Source: Berberis thunbergii (Eukaryota; Streptophyta; Magnoliopsida; Ranunculales; Berberidaceae). From it: a DNA stretch of 64,000 nt. The position numbers and the translations under genes were made by a program. A model generated the notes under the pieces. It searched no databases. It saw nothing but the letters and a program-made list of their open reading frames with translations, and was not told the DNA's origin. The first letter of the stretch is position 1. Each line of letters opens with the position of its first letter. Location of the stretch: NCBI GenBank assembly GCA_003290165.1, contig QNQO01000597.1, forward strand, positions 496,001-560,000. The letters are read 5' to 3'. Below are positions 11,098-23,640 of the stretch, piece after piece.

Positions 11098-11438
11098 TGA
11101 TGAACCTGGGTTTGATTTGATGTCTGTAAGAAAATTAATAAAGAGGGAGGGCTTGGAATATAAAAAAGATGAACAGAAGAGGAATAGAGTTGGGATTAGA
11201 TGAACCGCTCTACATGTGAGACCTGTAAGAAGAAACAAACATGAGAAAACATTTCCTGCTAAAGGAGAATCACAATGATTCGCTAACTGTCTGGGGGAGG
11301 AAGGATTGAAGGAGCTGGAGTGGGGATCGATCTAAAGGGAAGGAGGGGAAGGGTATGTGTTGGATAGAGAAAACAAGGTTGAGCCAAGTTCGGTGAGAAA
11401 TGAAACTCAAAACAAAATCTATATGTGAGGTGGGAGGG

Positions 11439-13389
11439 GTTTAATGGATTAAAAAAAAAGTTGCATGTCAAACATAAACCACTTAAACAACAACAGATAT
11501 GCAACCATCATCGTACCGCTTTAATAAATAACTACAACCAAGAAAATTCAAATCTGAAAATCCTAGCCTTGTTAGCAACATCATCATACCAGTTTATGAA
11601 ACTTATATTTCCACCATTGATATCAAAATTTAATGACAGATGGTAAGTACTACGTTAAATTAACTCAAATGTAGGTTGTCCCCTCATAAATTTTCATGAA
11701 ACAAGATTTCATGTAGCTCTCAAAATATTTCCTTGACCTGCTCCTCGTATAAGGATGTTCACTCTAGTAGGAAACCCCTTCAACCAGAAGATTTTGTTGC
11801 CAAAATTAGAAGGCAAGCTGCAAGAGATTGAGTAAACCACTTTATTTGACTGTTGTCGACACTAAAGCTGCTTGATTTGCCATCTTAATCTCCAGCTGTC
11901 CCACTAATCATTCAGAACTTAGAACTGTAAAATCTGAATCAACTTCAACAACTATCCACATTTCTTGTGCCTCTTTTAAGGGCTCGAATCCAATTTCTAG
12001 TGTTTCCCTTAAACCCATATAAAATGCAGACACTGATCCTTATTTTGTAAGAGACATAATTAAGGGGAAATTCTAAATGACTAGGAATTGAGCGAGGAAA
12101 CGGGCGAGGGGGGGGGGGGGGGGGGGGGAGTCATTCATCCTCCTTGAGATGAGTGAAAGTGTGTATCTCGAGGCCCTTTTGCGCATCTCGATGGGGTGGA
12201 CGGCTGCACCCCCTCCCTCGCCTGTTTCTCGTTGTGTAGACAAACCCATAATAAAGATGAATATTATTCCAAAATCTTATAAAGTCGATCGAGATATGAA
12301 CAAAATATTGATTAATTTATAAAGTTAATCAAGAAAGTTTGAGTGACATGGAAAAAACCTCCTCCAACGATGCCACGTCATTCTGGTTATAAAACATGGT
12401 TACAAAACCTGATTTCCTAGCCTCACTCAAGAAAGACACACTTGGGAAAGATGGTAGGAATTGGCTCTGATTTCATTTTGTACCATACCATCCCAATCCC
12501 ATCCCGTACCAAAATTTTTTTTGCCAAATTGATAACGAACCAAATCCTACCAATTTTTCGATTCTAGTTTTTGAAAAATCGAACATATGTACTGAATTGA
12601 AGTGCATTTTATCATAATTTTATTGTTAAATTATTTATAATAATTAATAAGCATTATTTCCTTCTTCTTTTTTTCTCATTCTCACTCTCATCTCAGCCAC
12701 AAACCCTTCAGCTTGCAAAGAGAATAAGAAAGCGACACCACCCTCATTCCTAGTGATTTGGCCATTTTAGCGAGCAACATCCACTGACTTCAATCCTTGT
12801 TTTCGTTGATCATTCCTAGTGATTTGGGCATTTTATTAAACATTCAACCAAAGGAAACCACAAAAAATAGTTTTGAAACAATGCAAATGTGCTCGACCAG
12901 TCAATATCTCCCACTCGACTAGTCAACAATCTGACAATCGAAGTTCTCAACCCAGCCAATTTTCTTTTCCCACAAAGCAAACCATCTTGGGATATCTTTG
13001 AAAGATTCATACCCCACCAAACACCATATCCAAAATTCAATTTTATGACCCCTCCCTTCCACCATCTAAACTCGGAGAAAATCTCCTTTATAATTAGAAA
13101 TCGTGTTTCAAGTGCTAGTACAAATGTACAATAATAGCTCATCCAATGCTACATAATCCAATTAACTCTTGCCTGACAATATTTTGATTGAATCATCTGA
13201 GTGAGACTAGGGAGTCCGGTTCTACAACTAGAATGATGTGGCATGAACAGTGGAGTTTTTTACAACCTCGAGATATACATAAACACTTTAAGAAATTTCA
13301 TTATTCTTTTGAGATCATGCCACATCACCCTGTTTGCAAAACATGATCACTAAAACCTAATTTCCTAATATTTTTGGAATCACCTCCAT
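11439..13389. other. Spacer with minor repeats, no gene seen
   Basis: No supported gene. It contains a run of 21 G at 12108-12128. A segment at about 12369-12420 recurs at about 13320-13370 with roughly 70-75% identity by eye, and an inverted ATGCCACGTCATTCT-type word lies at about 13229, suggesting an old unrecognised MITE. A 108-codon minus-strand frame at 12816-13142 has no recognisable domain. Confidence 0.45.
12108..12128. repeat. Poly-G tract (21 G)
   Basis: Twenty-one consecutive G on the plus strand. Such a run can form G-quadruplexes. Its exact length may also be an assembly artefact. Confidence 0.9.
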
Positions 13390-13397
13390 CTAGAAAC

Positions 13398-14523
13398 TAG
13401 GGCTTGGTAAGTATGGGTAACCGACTTAAAATGTAAAAATCGAAAACCGGCCCGAAAAATTCGGGCCCGTGTTTATGAGAACTGAAACCAGACCGGATTG
13501 ACCGGTTAACCGAGGTCCCGGTTAATCGAAATACGGGTCGATTTTGGGCCAGTCTCGATCCTAAGAGCAACAATCAAAATGGCCAAACTCCGTGTGTTCC
13601 GGGTATTCCTGCTTCCACTTTTCTTCTTTCATATATCTATTTATTTATTCATCTTTTAGAAGAAAAGAGATAAAAAGACTGTAACACAAAAAATACTCAA
13701 AACAATCAAATCCAACAGACAGACAACAAGTTGTAACACACAAAATGGAAGAATGTCCAGATCTCAGATCTGATCTCAGTGAAAAATGTAAATCAGATCT
13801 CAGATCTGATCAAGATCTTGAGAGTGTGGATGATCTGATCATTGCAAAAATGGGGAAGGGAGGGGATCTGAGATCCGAACACCGATCAACATCAGCTTCC
13901 AAATGCCATCAGCATCAGCATCGAACACCATCAGCATCAGCTTCCAAACACCAAACATCTGAGATCCGAACACCGATCAGCATCAGCATCAAACATCGAA
14001 CATCTGAGATCCGAACACCATCAACATCAGCATCGAACATCTGAGATCCGAACACCATCTCTGTCCCTCTCGTCTTTAACAAAATATGCATAACACCCTC
14101 CATCCCTCCCGAACACCATCGAACATCTGCTCCCTGCTCTTTCATTGCTTTTTGTCCCTTGGTTCGAAGAATGGCAAAGAAGATTAGAAGAGTGAGGAGT
14201 TTGAAATACAGGAAGAAATGTTTTCTCCTTGCTCTCTGTCCCTTGATACAATATCTAATTATGGGCTTGTCTAATTAGAATTTCCCATTATAGGTTGTCC
14301 AATTAGAATTTCCCTAGTTTGCTTATAGGGAGTCGAGGAGTCGGGCCGGGTTGGTTATCCGACGGGGTTCAGAAATGGAAACCGAGGCCCGGACCAGAAA
14401 CATCAGGCTGGGTCGGGCTTTTACAACCGAATTTTTTTTAATTAATTAAAACCGATCCGAACAGACCCGATCGGTCCGATTGTCTGTTCGGTTCGGGTTT
14501 TCGATCCTAAATGCCCACCCCTA
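13398..14523. mobile_element. hAT-like non-autonomous element with internal minisatellite
   Basis: The perfect 8-bp duplication ctagaaac lies at 13390-13397 and 14524-14531. The left end begins TAGGGCTTGG; the right end read inward begins TAGGGGTGGGCA. Subterminal regions are rich in CCGGTT, CGGGCC and GGTTCGGG words in opposite orientations, as is common in plant hAT elements. The interior holds imperfect tandem repeats of CATCAGCATC, GAACACCATC and CTGAGATCCGAACACC words (about 13750-14060). A 99-codon plus-strand frame across the repeats (13745-14044) is only a by-product. No transposase is encoded. Confidence 0.85.
13886..14060. repeat. Complex minisatellite (CATCAGCATC / CTGAGATCCGAACACC units)
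   Basis: Nested imperfect tandem repeats. The 16-mer ctgagatccgaacacc occurs three times (from about 13970, 14006 and 14041), interspersed with catcagcatc runs. It lies wholly within the hAT-like element. Confidence 0.85.
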
Positions 14524-14531
14524 CTAGAAAC

Positions 14532-15676
14532 TATCGTTTTTGAAGGGACGAGTGCCAAAACCACCTTCCACTTTTGGAAGACACTAATTCCCAAACATGG
14601 AATCCTCTACTGAAACCACTTTTAGAAATTTGACTCTTGGCTATCTTTGTGCTATTTCTTAACTTTGACTATCCCAAGAAGTGTAAAGTGTTGCCTAAAT
14701 GATCTACGAGCTATAATCCACAAATAAGGGAAAACCTGGAGTTTGGGATGCAGTGAAGAAATATCCAGGCTGACAGAATATTTTGGCTTACTGGAGTTCA
14801 CCTTTGGGTTGCAGTTATTGTCCAAATCTTGGCAATCTTCACCTTCCTTATGTTTATTGGCTCATCCAAGAGAGTTTTTGTCAAGGTAGCATGTTAAGAT
14901 GGTCGAAAATATGGTGGAGTACGTTTCCTCTGGGGAATGTCTAGGGATTGTAAGGTTGTTCTTCAGCTACTCTTGTTGGATATGCGAGATTTGTGTTTGC
15001 CCTTGATTAGCACAGTTACATTCATGGGTAAACATTTAGGACGAAATTCTACAATTCTACGTATCATTTAAGGCACATATTCGTGTCTCATTTATCTAAA
15101 GAGTAATCTAATTTAATTGCCAAGGCCAAAAATAAAATGGTGCAAATTGCAGCCGGCAAGCCTAGTAACAAGTGAACAGACAGATTATCATGACATAAAT
15201 CAGTTGGCATAGAGTAAGAAAGAATATAACTGCACAAATTTGAAGATTTACATGATGGTGGAGACCTGACATTTTCCATGCTTTGAAAAGTACTGTTTCT
15301 CAAGTAAAATACGATTTACTTTCCAAGGGCCTAGACAAATGAATCCAGTTAAGTCGGACTTGGGTCCAGAAATGTGAATCATGAAGTGTCATACAAGAAC
15401 TTAATGACCAGGTCAATCATATACTTCCCAGAATAGCAATCTAACAATCTGGTTACATTACAAAATGATTTAACTTAGAATCATCACTCGTGTACACCTT
15501 AGTCTGGATAAAGAGAATATTGAGAATACATATTTGAAATCGAGGAACATTTCAATGAAATATATCTTAAAATATAAGCCAAACCATCCCATAAAAATAC
15601 CTTGTGCTGTACAGATATGCTCGAATGAGAGAGATACTAGTTGAAGGGGGGGAAAACAAACATGATTTGACCGTAA
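14532..15676. other. Metacaspase 3' UTR and downstream spacer
   Basis: The part nearest 15676 is the expected 3' UTR of the minus-strand metacaspase gene. The rest has no supported coding sequence. I see no clear transposon ends. Confidence 0.5.
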
Positions 15677-18600
15677 TCATAGTGAGAATGGCTTAGTGTA
15701 TACATCAAATGGTGCACAGGCGGTTAATTGTGGCTCCTGTAGAACGCAAAAAAAGAATCCAGATTAGTCCAACATAACTTCGTCTTACACAAGCATAGGG
15801 TGACATACTCGGCACACAACTAAAAAATAAAGGAAACTTGGCTAAACGTCCAAAGTTTCAGAAAATTTTCCATAAAATGCCCCAATTATTTTTCAGTTTA
15901 AAGTTTAAACCAAATTTCAAGGACCAACTTGCACATGAACTTTCATATAGAATATGGTATAGAAAAAACTGTAACCCAACACATCATTCAAAGAGTTCCA
16001 ATTACTTCACAATTTTCAGTATTCAAGAGAAGATAATAGATTACTAAAATATTAGAGAAAATAAAAACTTTCACGTTTTAATTGACTTCATGGTTGCAAA
16101 ATATTGGGATTTGTAAATTTTGTTCAATTTTGTTCCTCTCTGTCAATTTTGTTCTCGAATGATTTTTGAATTTCCAACAAGAGTGGAGACCCAGAGGAAG
16201 AGTATTAACTCTATAAATAGCAAAGAATATTGGGATTTGTAAGGATGAAATTGGGTAATGAGTTTTTTGCCTCCATTGAGAATAGAGAGAGAATGAAGGG
16301 AGGCGCACGAGGCGGCAAAGAGAGAAGTGTGGTTTATGTTTGGTGGTTGAAGGGTTCTCATCGCACAGGGAAGAGAAAGAAAAGGAGAGAGGAAGAAAGG
16401 GGGCAATTTAGGGGTTTTTTGGTTTGGTTGAAGAAGAAGTTGACTAGGATTTTATTGTGGACTCCACTTTTGTCCATGTAACCAAACCACCTAGGACACC
16501 ATGTCAGGGACTCAAATATGAGTTAGATTTTTAGAGGGTAGAATAACTCTTCATTTTATCTAACACCGAAAAAGACTCATTATTCTTTTAACTAAAGTAA
16601 GAAAAGTTTATACGCATCAAAAGGCCATAAGTTGAGTTTTTATTTTATATTTATTTGTATGTGTGTGTATGTATAAAATGCCATGAGAGTAATTAATGGT
16701 GTATGTTTTAATTTCTATGAACGAATAAAGGGTATCAACTATATGAGATTGTGCCATATGCTTGAGAGGCATGCCTCTAGGAAAACATAAAGAATTTTAA
16801 TTCGTAGGTGAAGAAAAAATAAAATTTTATAGGTGAATATTATAGGCAGACAAAAGCCTTAATAGTATAGTTATCAAAACGTTTATCGTATCGAACACCG
16901 GAAAACTAAATTTAAGATAAATGTATTATAACGTATTGTGTATCGTAAGATACGATGCAATACATCCTTGCCTCATCTTATATCGATATATCATATCGAT
17001 GACCCTTAAATGTGATACATATTATGTATTGTATCGTGAGATATTGATAACTATGCTTAATAGGCATTGAGAGGGATAAGATGCAAAGAAAATTGGGGAG
17101 GCCAAGCAATTCACAACAAGAGTGCATGGGTTCAATTTTCAAAGCCAACATATGCATTTTTTTTTTCAATTGTTGATGGTTGTTAGGCATGTAGGTATGG
17201 AATAACTAAAAACAAATAGAGTAAATTCCATTTATTTTATTTTATTCTATTGTGCCAACAACGTAAATTATTCCACTAGTATATACAAATTTAGTTAATA
17301 GTTTACGCGCACCAATAATGTAAATTATTCCACCAATTATTGCTCTCGTAAAATTGATTAGAGGATTAGGCACAACATTTCTTGGGAACTTTCTTTTTCT
17401 CTGTATCCAGACACAAGTTGAAACTTCATTGTGGAAAAAAAAACACAACAACCCTCCAAATAGGTGAAACAACCCATATTACATGTAAAAGTTATAACCC
17501 AATACACTAATTAAGGACAAAAACCCTGCAACTACTAAACTGTCATTCTGCGAAAAGAACCCATGAGAGAAACCCAAAGAACCACACATGAACCAGTAAT
17601 GAAATTTCCTAATCGAGAATACCCTCTGCCATAATCTCCTACATGATCAAAACCTCCCTGAATACATCCTACAAAATGAGCATAGTGAAAGCAAGATCGA
17701 GGTCTACCCAGGTTTGGGAAAAGCTCCCACTGAACAATCTGGGCACACTTTTACCCACTAACATATTCTTCTCCCTCACTTGAATGTTTCGTCTCACAAA
17801 TATACACCTAAACTCAACATTTGTCTCTATTTATGACTCACAATCCTAGATTACTTAGAAAGCAATTCAAATGTCTAGGGAAACAAGGAAAGAAAGGATT
17901 CCAGTCGTAATTTGGAAGGAAGGCAAATCAAATAGCCAAAAACACAAGTTTCTGAAAACTTAATCGTTACACCAGTAGAAGTGAGACTCAACAAGTCGAG
18001 AAATGCTCTGGCAGACCATTCTTTGGAACTTCCTGTGTTGATTAATGCACGAAGTACCAAAGGGTCTTTCGATACCTCAGGGATGCCTCAGATTGTAAAG
18101 GCACCATGCACATACAAGTTCTGGTTTTGATGTTTGTTATTGATTACATTGCTCCCTCAAATCCAAAGTATTGGATTTCGTTGATTTAATGTTTGTGATT
18201 CATTTTGTTGCTCTCTTCAATCCAAATATCTACAATTGAACACCACGCACACAATCCCTTGCTCTCTTCAATACAAAAGATGGACACATACTGACACAAA
18301 GACACACACATAATTCACAATGAAATACATCGGACATATAGCATAAAATGCCAAAAGTCGTAACAAAAGATTTCAATGAATTTCCCCAAAACCGAATTGC
18401 CAATTGTAACATGTTAACATAAAGTTATGAGTTATAAGTTGTGTAGTAACGTTGTTAAAGTGTGAATTGAATCATGATTCAAATCGTGAATCGTAAGATT
18501 CAAGATGAGATTCAATGCATAACATAAAATATATTATATATGTCCCATACATATAATGTACTTAATATGAAAAACAATATCAAAAATTTTAGTTTAAGTC

Positions 18601-21600
18601 TATAAGAAAATGTAAAACAAGTGTCATGAAATATTGACTAAAAAGACTAAAATACTTGGGTTGCCAATAGTCTCATTCAATCAAATTCATCTTATGAAAC
18701 CCACACAAGATACAACACAATTTCTAAACCCAAATAAAGGCCATGACCCACAAAGAATGATCATTTAGGCTGCACATTATGAATCCAACGTGAATAATGG
18801 AATACTTCTAGCATTAAATCAGACGATTTCAGCTAGACTCAGAGATAGTTGAAGCTCGAAATGTTTTTCTAAGCTAAGTTTCAATGCAGCCAGGTCATGT
18901 GCAGATTAAGAAGATTTGTAGGCATGCCTTTTTAATCTTCTTGTAGTTCTTCTTGTTTCACTCGATCTACTTTTTTCTTCCAACATTCAATTCCATTGCA
19001 TAAGGGAAATGCATTATACATTAAAAATAATAATTAAAATGATTATACATAAGAAAATAATAATAATAATAATGATTATAATAACAATAATAAATAAATA
19101 ATATTTTTTTTGAGTTGCAATTCATGATCTTTAGTGGTTCGCGACTCAGTTTAACATCCAATCATGTGATTGAATCAACATACAATGCTTTGAAGCAATG
19201 TGAATTGGAAACCCTACAATCCGATTCAAATCTTATGATTTTGACAACGCCAAAGTCAAGGTGTTGACACATACAACTTTTGGTAAATGAAACCTATGCC
19301 TTGTGCATATTGCCTCATGTCAGTTTGGAAAGTGTTTCGTCAAAGTATGAACCAGAAAATATGTTAAGAACACCGAGATTAACAATAGATAAATTGGCAC
19401 CTTATTCATTTCATGTCCATGCACCAACACATGGCACCTGTGTCCAAATGAGGTGTGTATCACAGGCTAGTCAAAATAAGCACAGACATCCATGTCCAAA
19501 TAAGTAAGTCCAATGTCCATAGAATTAACAGTTACGAGAGCAGTTACCTGTCTTAGCCCACCACCACCACTACCTCCTGACGTAAGCATGGTTAAAAGTG
19601 ATGTCACAGGACCACCTCCAAGGTTACTACCAGAACCAGTGTTGCGGATGGCAGTCCTCATTGCATTGAGTATGCTCCCATATGTAGTCCCTTGTCCACG
19701 CTCAAATGCTTGGATAAAACAGAAAGTCATGGCACCTGTTGAAGTGATCCTTGACAGAGCCTGTCCATGTAAACGAATTAGCTTTGGTAAAAGGAGCTTA
19801 AAGGGATCTTCCAAGTGCAAAAGATATAATGGGATTGTTTGGTTGCAGGGAGACTAATTCCATGGAATTCAAAGAAGACCACTTGTGTTTAAGCAAAATT
19901 TGATCAAAATGTGGTGGACCAGTTATCATGGATTCCACGTTTTGATCAAATGTGGGAACTGAACTTCCATGAAACATAAAAATCCCAACTCTTTATCCCC
20001 TCTAAAGAATTGTTCTCATATTTCATGGAAAATCAACTCCTCACATTTGATCACAATCTAGAATTCATGATAAGTGGTCCACCACATCTTGATCAAATTT
20101 GGCTTAAATTCAAGTGGTCCACATTTTAATCAAATTTTCCTTAAACCAAGTGGTCCCCAGGATTCCATGTAATTGAATTTCATGCAACCAAACACACCCA
20201 AAGAGTAATGATGATAACTAACTCAGAATCAGGAGAGTTTACCGAGGTATCAGCAGATGTTTGATCATCATCGCAACCACTAAAGGAAATAGCTTCTCCG
20301 CCATTTGTTCCTTTCCACACACCTGACCTAGGGCGATGATCCTCCCATACATACTGTCCACTCCTAATAAAAAAAAGAAGTGGATTTTAAGCAAGTCCTG
20401 AATCAACATTTAGTATAATTTATGTATCTAATTTCATCAAGGTTTAGAAATCCATGAGAAAGTAGACACTTAGTTTTTAATTATGTGCATATGGAATGAG
20501 GACCTACCTACTCATTCTACATAGGAATGGTAAATCTAAAACAGTGCCACTATGGCAAGCATCTATTATTGCATGAAGCCTAACCCCGTGTGGAAGAGGC
20601 TTAATAATGGCCGTATTGATCTCATCATCAACAATCATTCCCTGTGTTTCAAAGTCCAAGGGACAGAGCGTTTCATCGTATCCATCAACTTCGTCACCAT
20701 TATAATTCCTCTGGCGTGAACCGTGACCAGAATAGTGAAATACTAGGGAGTCGCCCGGTTGACAACCCTGTACAAGCCAGTATAATGCCATTCTCAAGTT
20801 GTGGTTAGTTGGAAGCCGGTATGGATCAGTTTCTTCTTCTGAAAAAGGCTCAGTATCAAAGGTCATCAGGGGGAATTTCATTGAAAACATCAACTAGATC
20901 TTTAAATGCACGTCCCTGCCTCATGAGCAAACCCACAATAGCTTATGCATTACATTGAAATAAAATTTCACATAAGAAGTGTAAACATCTAGCGATACTT
21001 CACTGTTCTTTTTTTTTTTCTCTCATTTTTTAAAGGTAAAAACAAATGCATCTTGTATCAAGTGTCAACAAAGATAATGGATATAAAGCATCAAGTGTCA
21101 ACAAAGATGATGCATAAAAAGCATGAGTTGACATTCTATATTACCTAATGCAACAAAGAAAAACTCATAGCTAATTCCTCTAGAATCCTAAACACAAAAG
21201 AGCCTGCAGAAAATTTAATCATGTTATGCAATGCTTGGTGATATTCCCTCCCTCCAAATGCACCAATACAAGACGTTAACAACCTTCAGTAGAAGACATT
21301 CAAATGGCTTTAAAACTCATTGCTAGTAACAGCTCTGAATTGTCTAACTAGTAAAAAGTAAAAACCAGGAAAGATCCATGAAATATAACCAACACCTTGA
21401 AAAGGATCCATCAAATTTTTTGGGTTCACAAAAAAGGAGACATACATCTCAGTAAGTGGAAAATGACAAGATGGTCTATCGCTTAGCAATTCTTCATCTA
21501 TTAGCATGCCGGTGTGCATGTCGGACGCGACCCCACATGTTGGCAATGCTTGAAACATTTCTTAGACGCTCCCTCACTTTTTATTTTTCAATTAGGATTT

Positions 21601-23468
21601 AGGAGGGTCAATAAAAGGAACACACACACACAATAGGGCTCCTCTCACATTCTTTTGTGGTCATACGTCATCAAAGGATGGACATAGTATTGATTTCTTT
21701 TGACTTTGAATAATTCAATATTTTCATTGCCTTGTTTTGTCACTATGATTATTTATATGGTGTCAGTATAAAAAATTACAAATTAAATATATAAATGATA
21801 AAACAATATAATCATCTTATTTGCTAGATGTTTCTCACATTGTCCTGTCTGTATCCATGTTTGTGCCTCTTAGGTCCCAATTAACAAAAAGCTTCGAATT
21901 GGAACGCAAGTACTTGACAAGCCCTTCACCTAGAGCCTAGTTAAATGTTTGCCATCTGATCTAAAGAAGATCCGCTCGAAGATCATTCAAGAATTTCCAC
22001 ACCCATCTCACCTCACTCTTTTTTCAAATGAAGCATATTGAGAGCCCTTGACAATATAGAAAAGGCTAAAGATGCCTGAATTAACCATTGTGAAGTATAA
22101 TACATGATGTGATGACAAATTAAACCAGATTGGATTACCTGAATTAACCATTTCTTCATCAACAATCATCAAGCATCCGCCAACGGGTTCTAGCTCAATT
22201 AATAAGATTTGTGAATTATGGTATCACAAGTACATGGTTCGAACCATGCTAAAGGCATTTAATGATTTAAATTAAAAACCCCTACTCGCCTTTTAAAAAA
22301 AACCATTAAGCACCTTACAAATGAGCAATAGATTGGTGTTTATAGACACAACATGTCAGACACGAGATGAATATAGCAATACGGCAAATGCCAAAAAGCT
22401 ACAACACTGATACAAAACGTACACGACATTAAAATATAATATTATATTTTTATAGTTGATATTATGAACATAAATGGTAAATTCATTAGTACTTCCAGAA
22501 TTTTGGTTCATTTAAATTTTATACATAAAACTAATAATTCATTTAAGCTTCAAAATTGCAAGTATATATCATGAACATCCATATTTTAGCTCATTCTAGA
22601 TAATAATTCACATGTACAATTCATACGGAAAAAAAAATAGTATATATATTAAGAACAACTTGTATCCATATTGTTAATCCACAACAAAGAAAAAAAAATG
22701 AAAATATGCTAGAAGTGTCCCAAATACTACATTGTAAAGAAAATATTTCTAGAAATTTTAACAATTCACAATGTTTTCCATATACGCCTTGAATCAATAG
22801 ATTCATTTCTGAATTAAAAGGAGCACATTTAGATCAATCTCCAAATATTCCGAATAACCAAGAACACGGAGGACATTGTACAACTACAAAACTAGATCAA
22901 TGTGAATTGTTACCGTAAAGACATTCACGAAGAAAATTAGAAATTATAATCATCCACACAATATGAGTCAGAACATAATCACCAAGAAAGCATGGGCGGA
23001 CATACTTGTTGTCAAAATAATTCACAGATGCAAACACACATATAGCAATAAAACCCTAAATTGGCACAAATTATGAAGACAAAAACCAATGATATTAGTA
23101 CCTGTGAGCATAATAATTGAAGATTCGGGGAATTTAAAGCGATTAGTGAGAAGGTATTTCATGCACTTAGCATCATTGATGCAACCTTTGAGCTCGTGTC
23201 GTGAGTATCGATACGAAATGCCGCAAATCACAGCCTTCTTGCGGCCGTGTGGTGAAGGAGGGGTAAGAGATGGACCTGGTGATGGTGAGGATGCAGGAGG
23301 TGGGTAGTGAGGGGCAGAAGAGTAATTTGAGGAGGGTGGCAATTCACGATCGGCAATATTAGTGACTGCTTGGCATAGGGCACATCTTAGCGATTTGGCT
23401 CCCGGTGGGAGTTGTAGCGGGGTTCTACAGTTGGAACAATCTATCAAAATCATGTTGTTTGGATACAT
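15677..23468 (-). CDS. MC1: Type I metacaspase with LSD1-type zinc finger (MC1-like)
   Basis: Five exons on the minus strand: 23468-23102, 20838-20508, 20363-20243, 19760-19548 and 15736-15677. All introns are GT-AG, and the spliced frame gives 363 residues. Residues 11-32 form the LSD1 zinc finger (Cys11, Cys14, Cys29, Cys32), followed by a Pro/Ser-rich prodomain and the p20/p10 protease. The catalytic dyad is His161 in HYSGHG and Cys217 in DACHSG, at nearly the same positions as in Arabidopsis MC1. Metacaspases are calcium-dependent cysteine proteases cutting after Arg/Lys; MC1 promotes hypersensitive cell death. The C-terminus EPQLTACAPFDVYTKPFSL is a separate 60-base exon behind a 3.8-kb intron. 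The ATG at 23468 is the first in frame; Met6 would also give a normal family start. The gene looks intact. Confidence 0.96.
15737..19547 (-). other. Metacaspase intron 4 (3.8 kb)
   Basis: Runs from GTAACT after the LRQ codons to a TACAG acceptor before EPQLTAC. It is AT-rich with short reading frames only. A minus-strand frame at 17875-18060 has a protein-like look but no recognisable domain. 16980-17050 has repeated ATCGTATCG-type words. No bounded element was found, but the length suggests old insertions. Confidence 0.85.
19830..20200. mobile_element. Foldback MITE in metacaspase intron 3
   Basis: The ends are inverted repeats: left tgggattgtttggttgca (19830-19847), right tgcaaccaaacacaccca (20183-20200). 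Inside, long segments around 19890-19950 (ATTTGATCAAAATGTGGTGG) and 20070-20100 are reverse complements, so the whole element could fold back. The TGTTTGGTTGCA end type is common in plant MITEs. The target duplication is unclear, so the superfamily is not assigned. No coding capacity. Confidence 0.72.
20839..23101 (-). other. Metacaspase intron 1 (2.3 kb)
   Basis: Begins GTACTA after the MLT codons and ends TTTTTCAG before EEETDPYR. It carries the SINE at 22183-22303. The rest is AT-rich and without coding signal. Confidence 0.85.
22183..22303 (+). mobile_element. tRNA-derived SINE in metacaspase intron 1
   Basis: Shows an A-box-like segment TAGCTCAATTAATAAGA (22191-22207) and an excellent B box GGTTCGAACCA (22236-22246), 29 bases apart, followed by an A-rich end near 22295-22303. 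It lies antisense to the metacaspase gene. No clean target duplication was found. Its head and tail differ from the SINEs at 24031 and 45079, so it is a different family. Confidence 0.6.
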
Positions 23469-23640
23469 GGTGGTGATGGTGAGGGTAAAATTGGAAAAAA
23501 GGAAAATTGGGGAAACAGAGATGGTTGGTTGGATGGATGGAGAGAAGAAGAAGAAGAAGAGAGGGGCTTTGAAAGATGAAGATGGAGAAGGAGAAAACTA
23601 TCACACTTTTTTTTTTTTTTTTTCAATGATTGATTCATTC
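23469..23640 (-). promoter_or_regulatory. Metacaspase 5' leader
   Basis: Immediately upstream of the start codon the minus strand is rich in CT and CTT runs (23520-23600), typical of plant 5' UTRs, preceded by an A run at 23609-23622. I did not identify a certain TATA box. Confidence 0.4.

Larger units (their letters stand above)
5181..11422 (-). mobile_element. L1-type LINE retrotransposon, degenerate, with nested TRIM
   Basis: A non-LTR retrotransposon on the minus strand. The 16-bp sequence atgtgaggtgggaggg is present exactly at 5165-5180 and 11423-11438, the target duplication. A TTTTTATTTATTTATT stretch right after 5180 is the A-rich 3' tail on the other strand. In transcript order it has a GA/CT-rich leader (about 11422-11100), an ORF1 with a DUF4283/zinc-knuckle-like region, a short endonuclease tail, reverse transcriptase with YADD, thumb, zf-RVT and RNase H. 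Several frameshifts and stops and a deletion in the endonuclease make it non-autonomous. A 594-bp TRIM at 10241-10834 inserted later. Confidence 0.92.

Noticed and set aside
12816..13142. 108-codon minus-strand frame
   Set aside because: No motif or family resemblance; it lies in repeat-like spacer and has an overlapping frame on the other strand.
13745..14044. 99-codon frame across the hAT minisatellite
   Set aside because: Repeat units whose length allows an open frame; it lies inside a non-coding element.
17875..18060. 61-codon minus-strand frame with protein-like composition in metacaspase intron 4
   Set aside because: No recognised domain, no start context and no neighbouring exon. It could be decayed transposon coding sequence, but I cannot support it.
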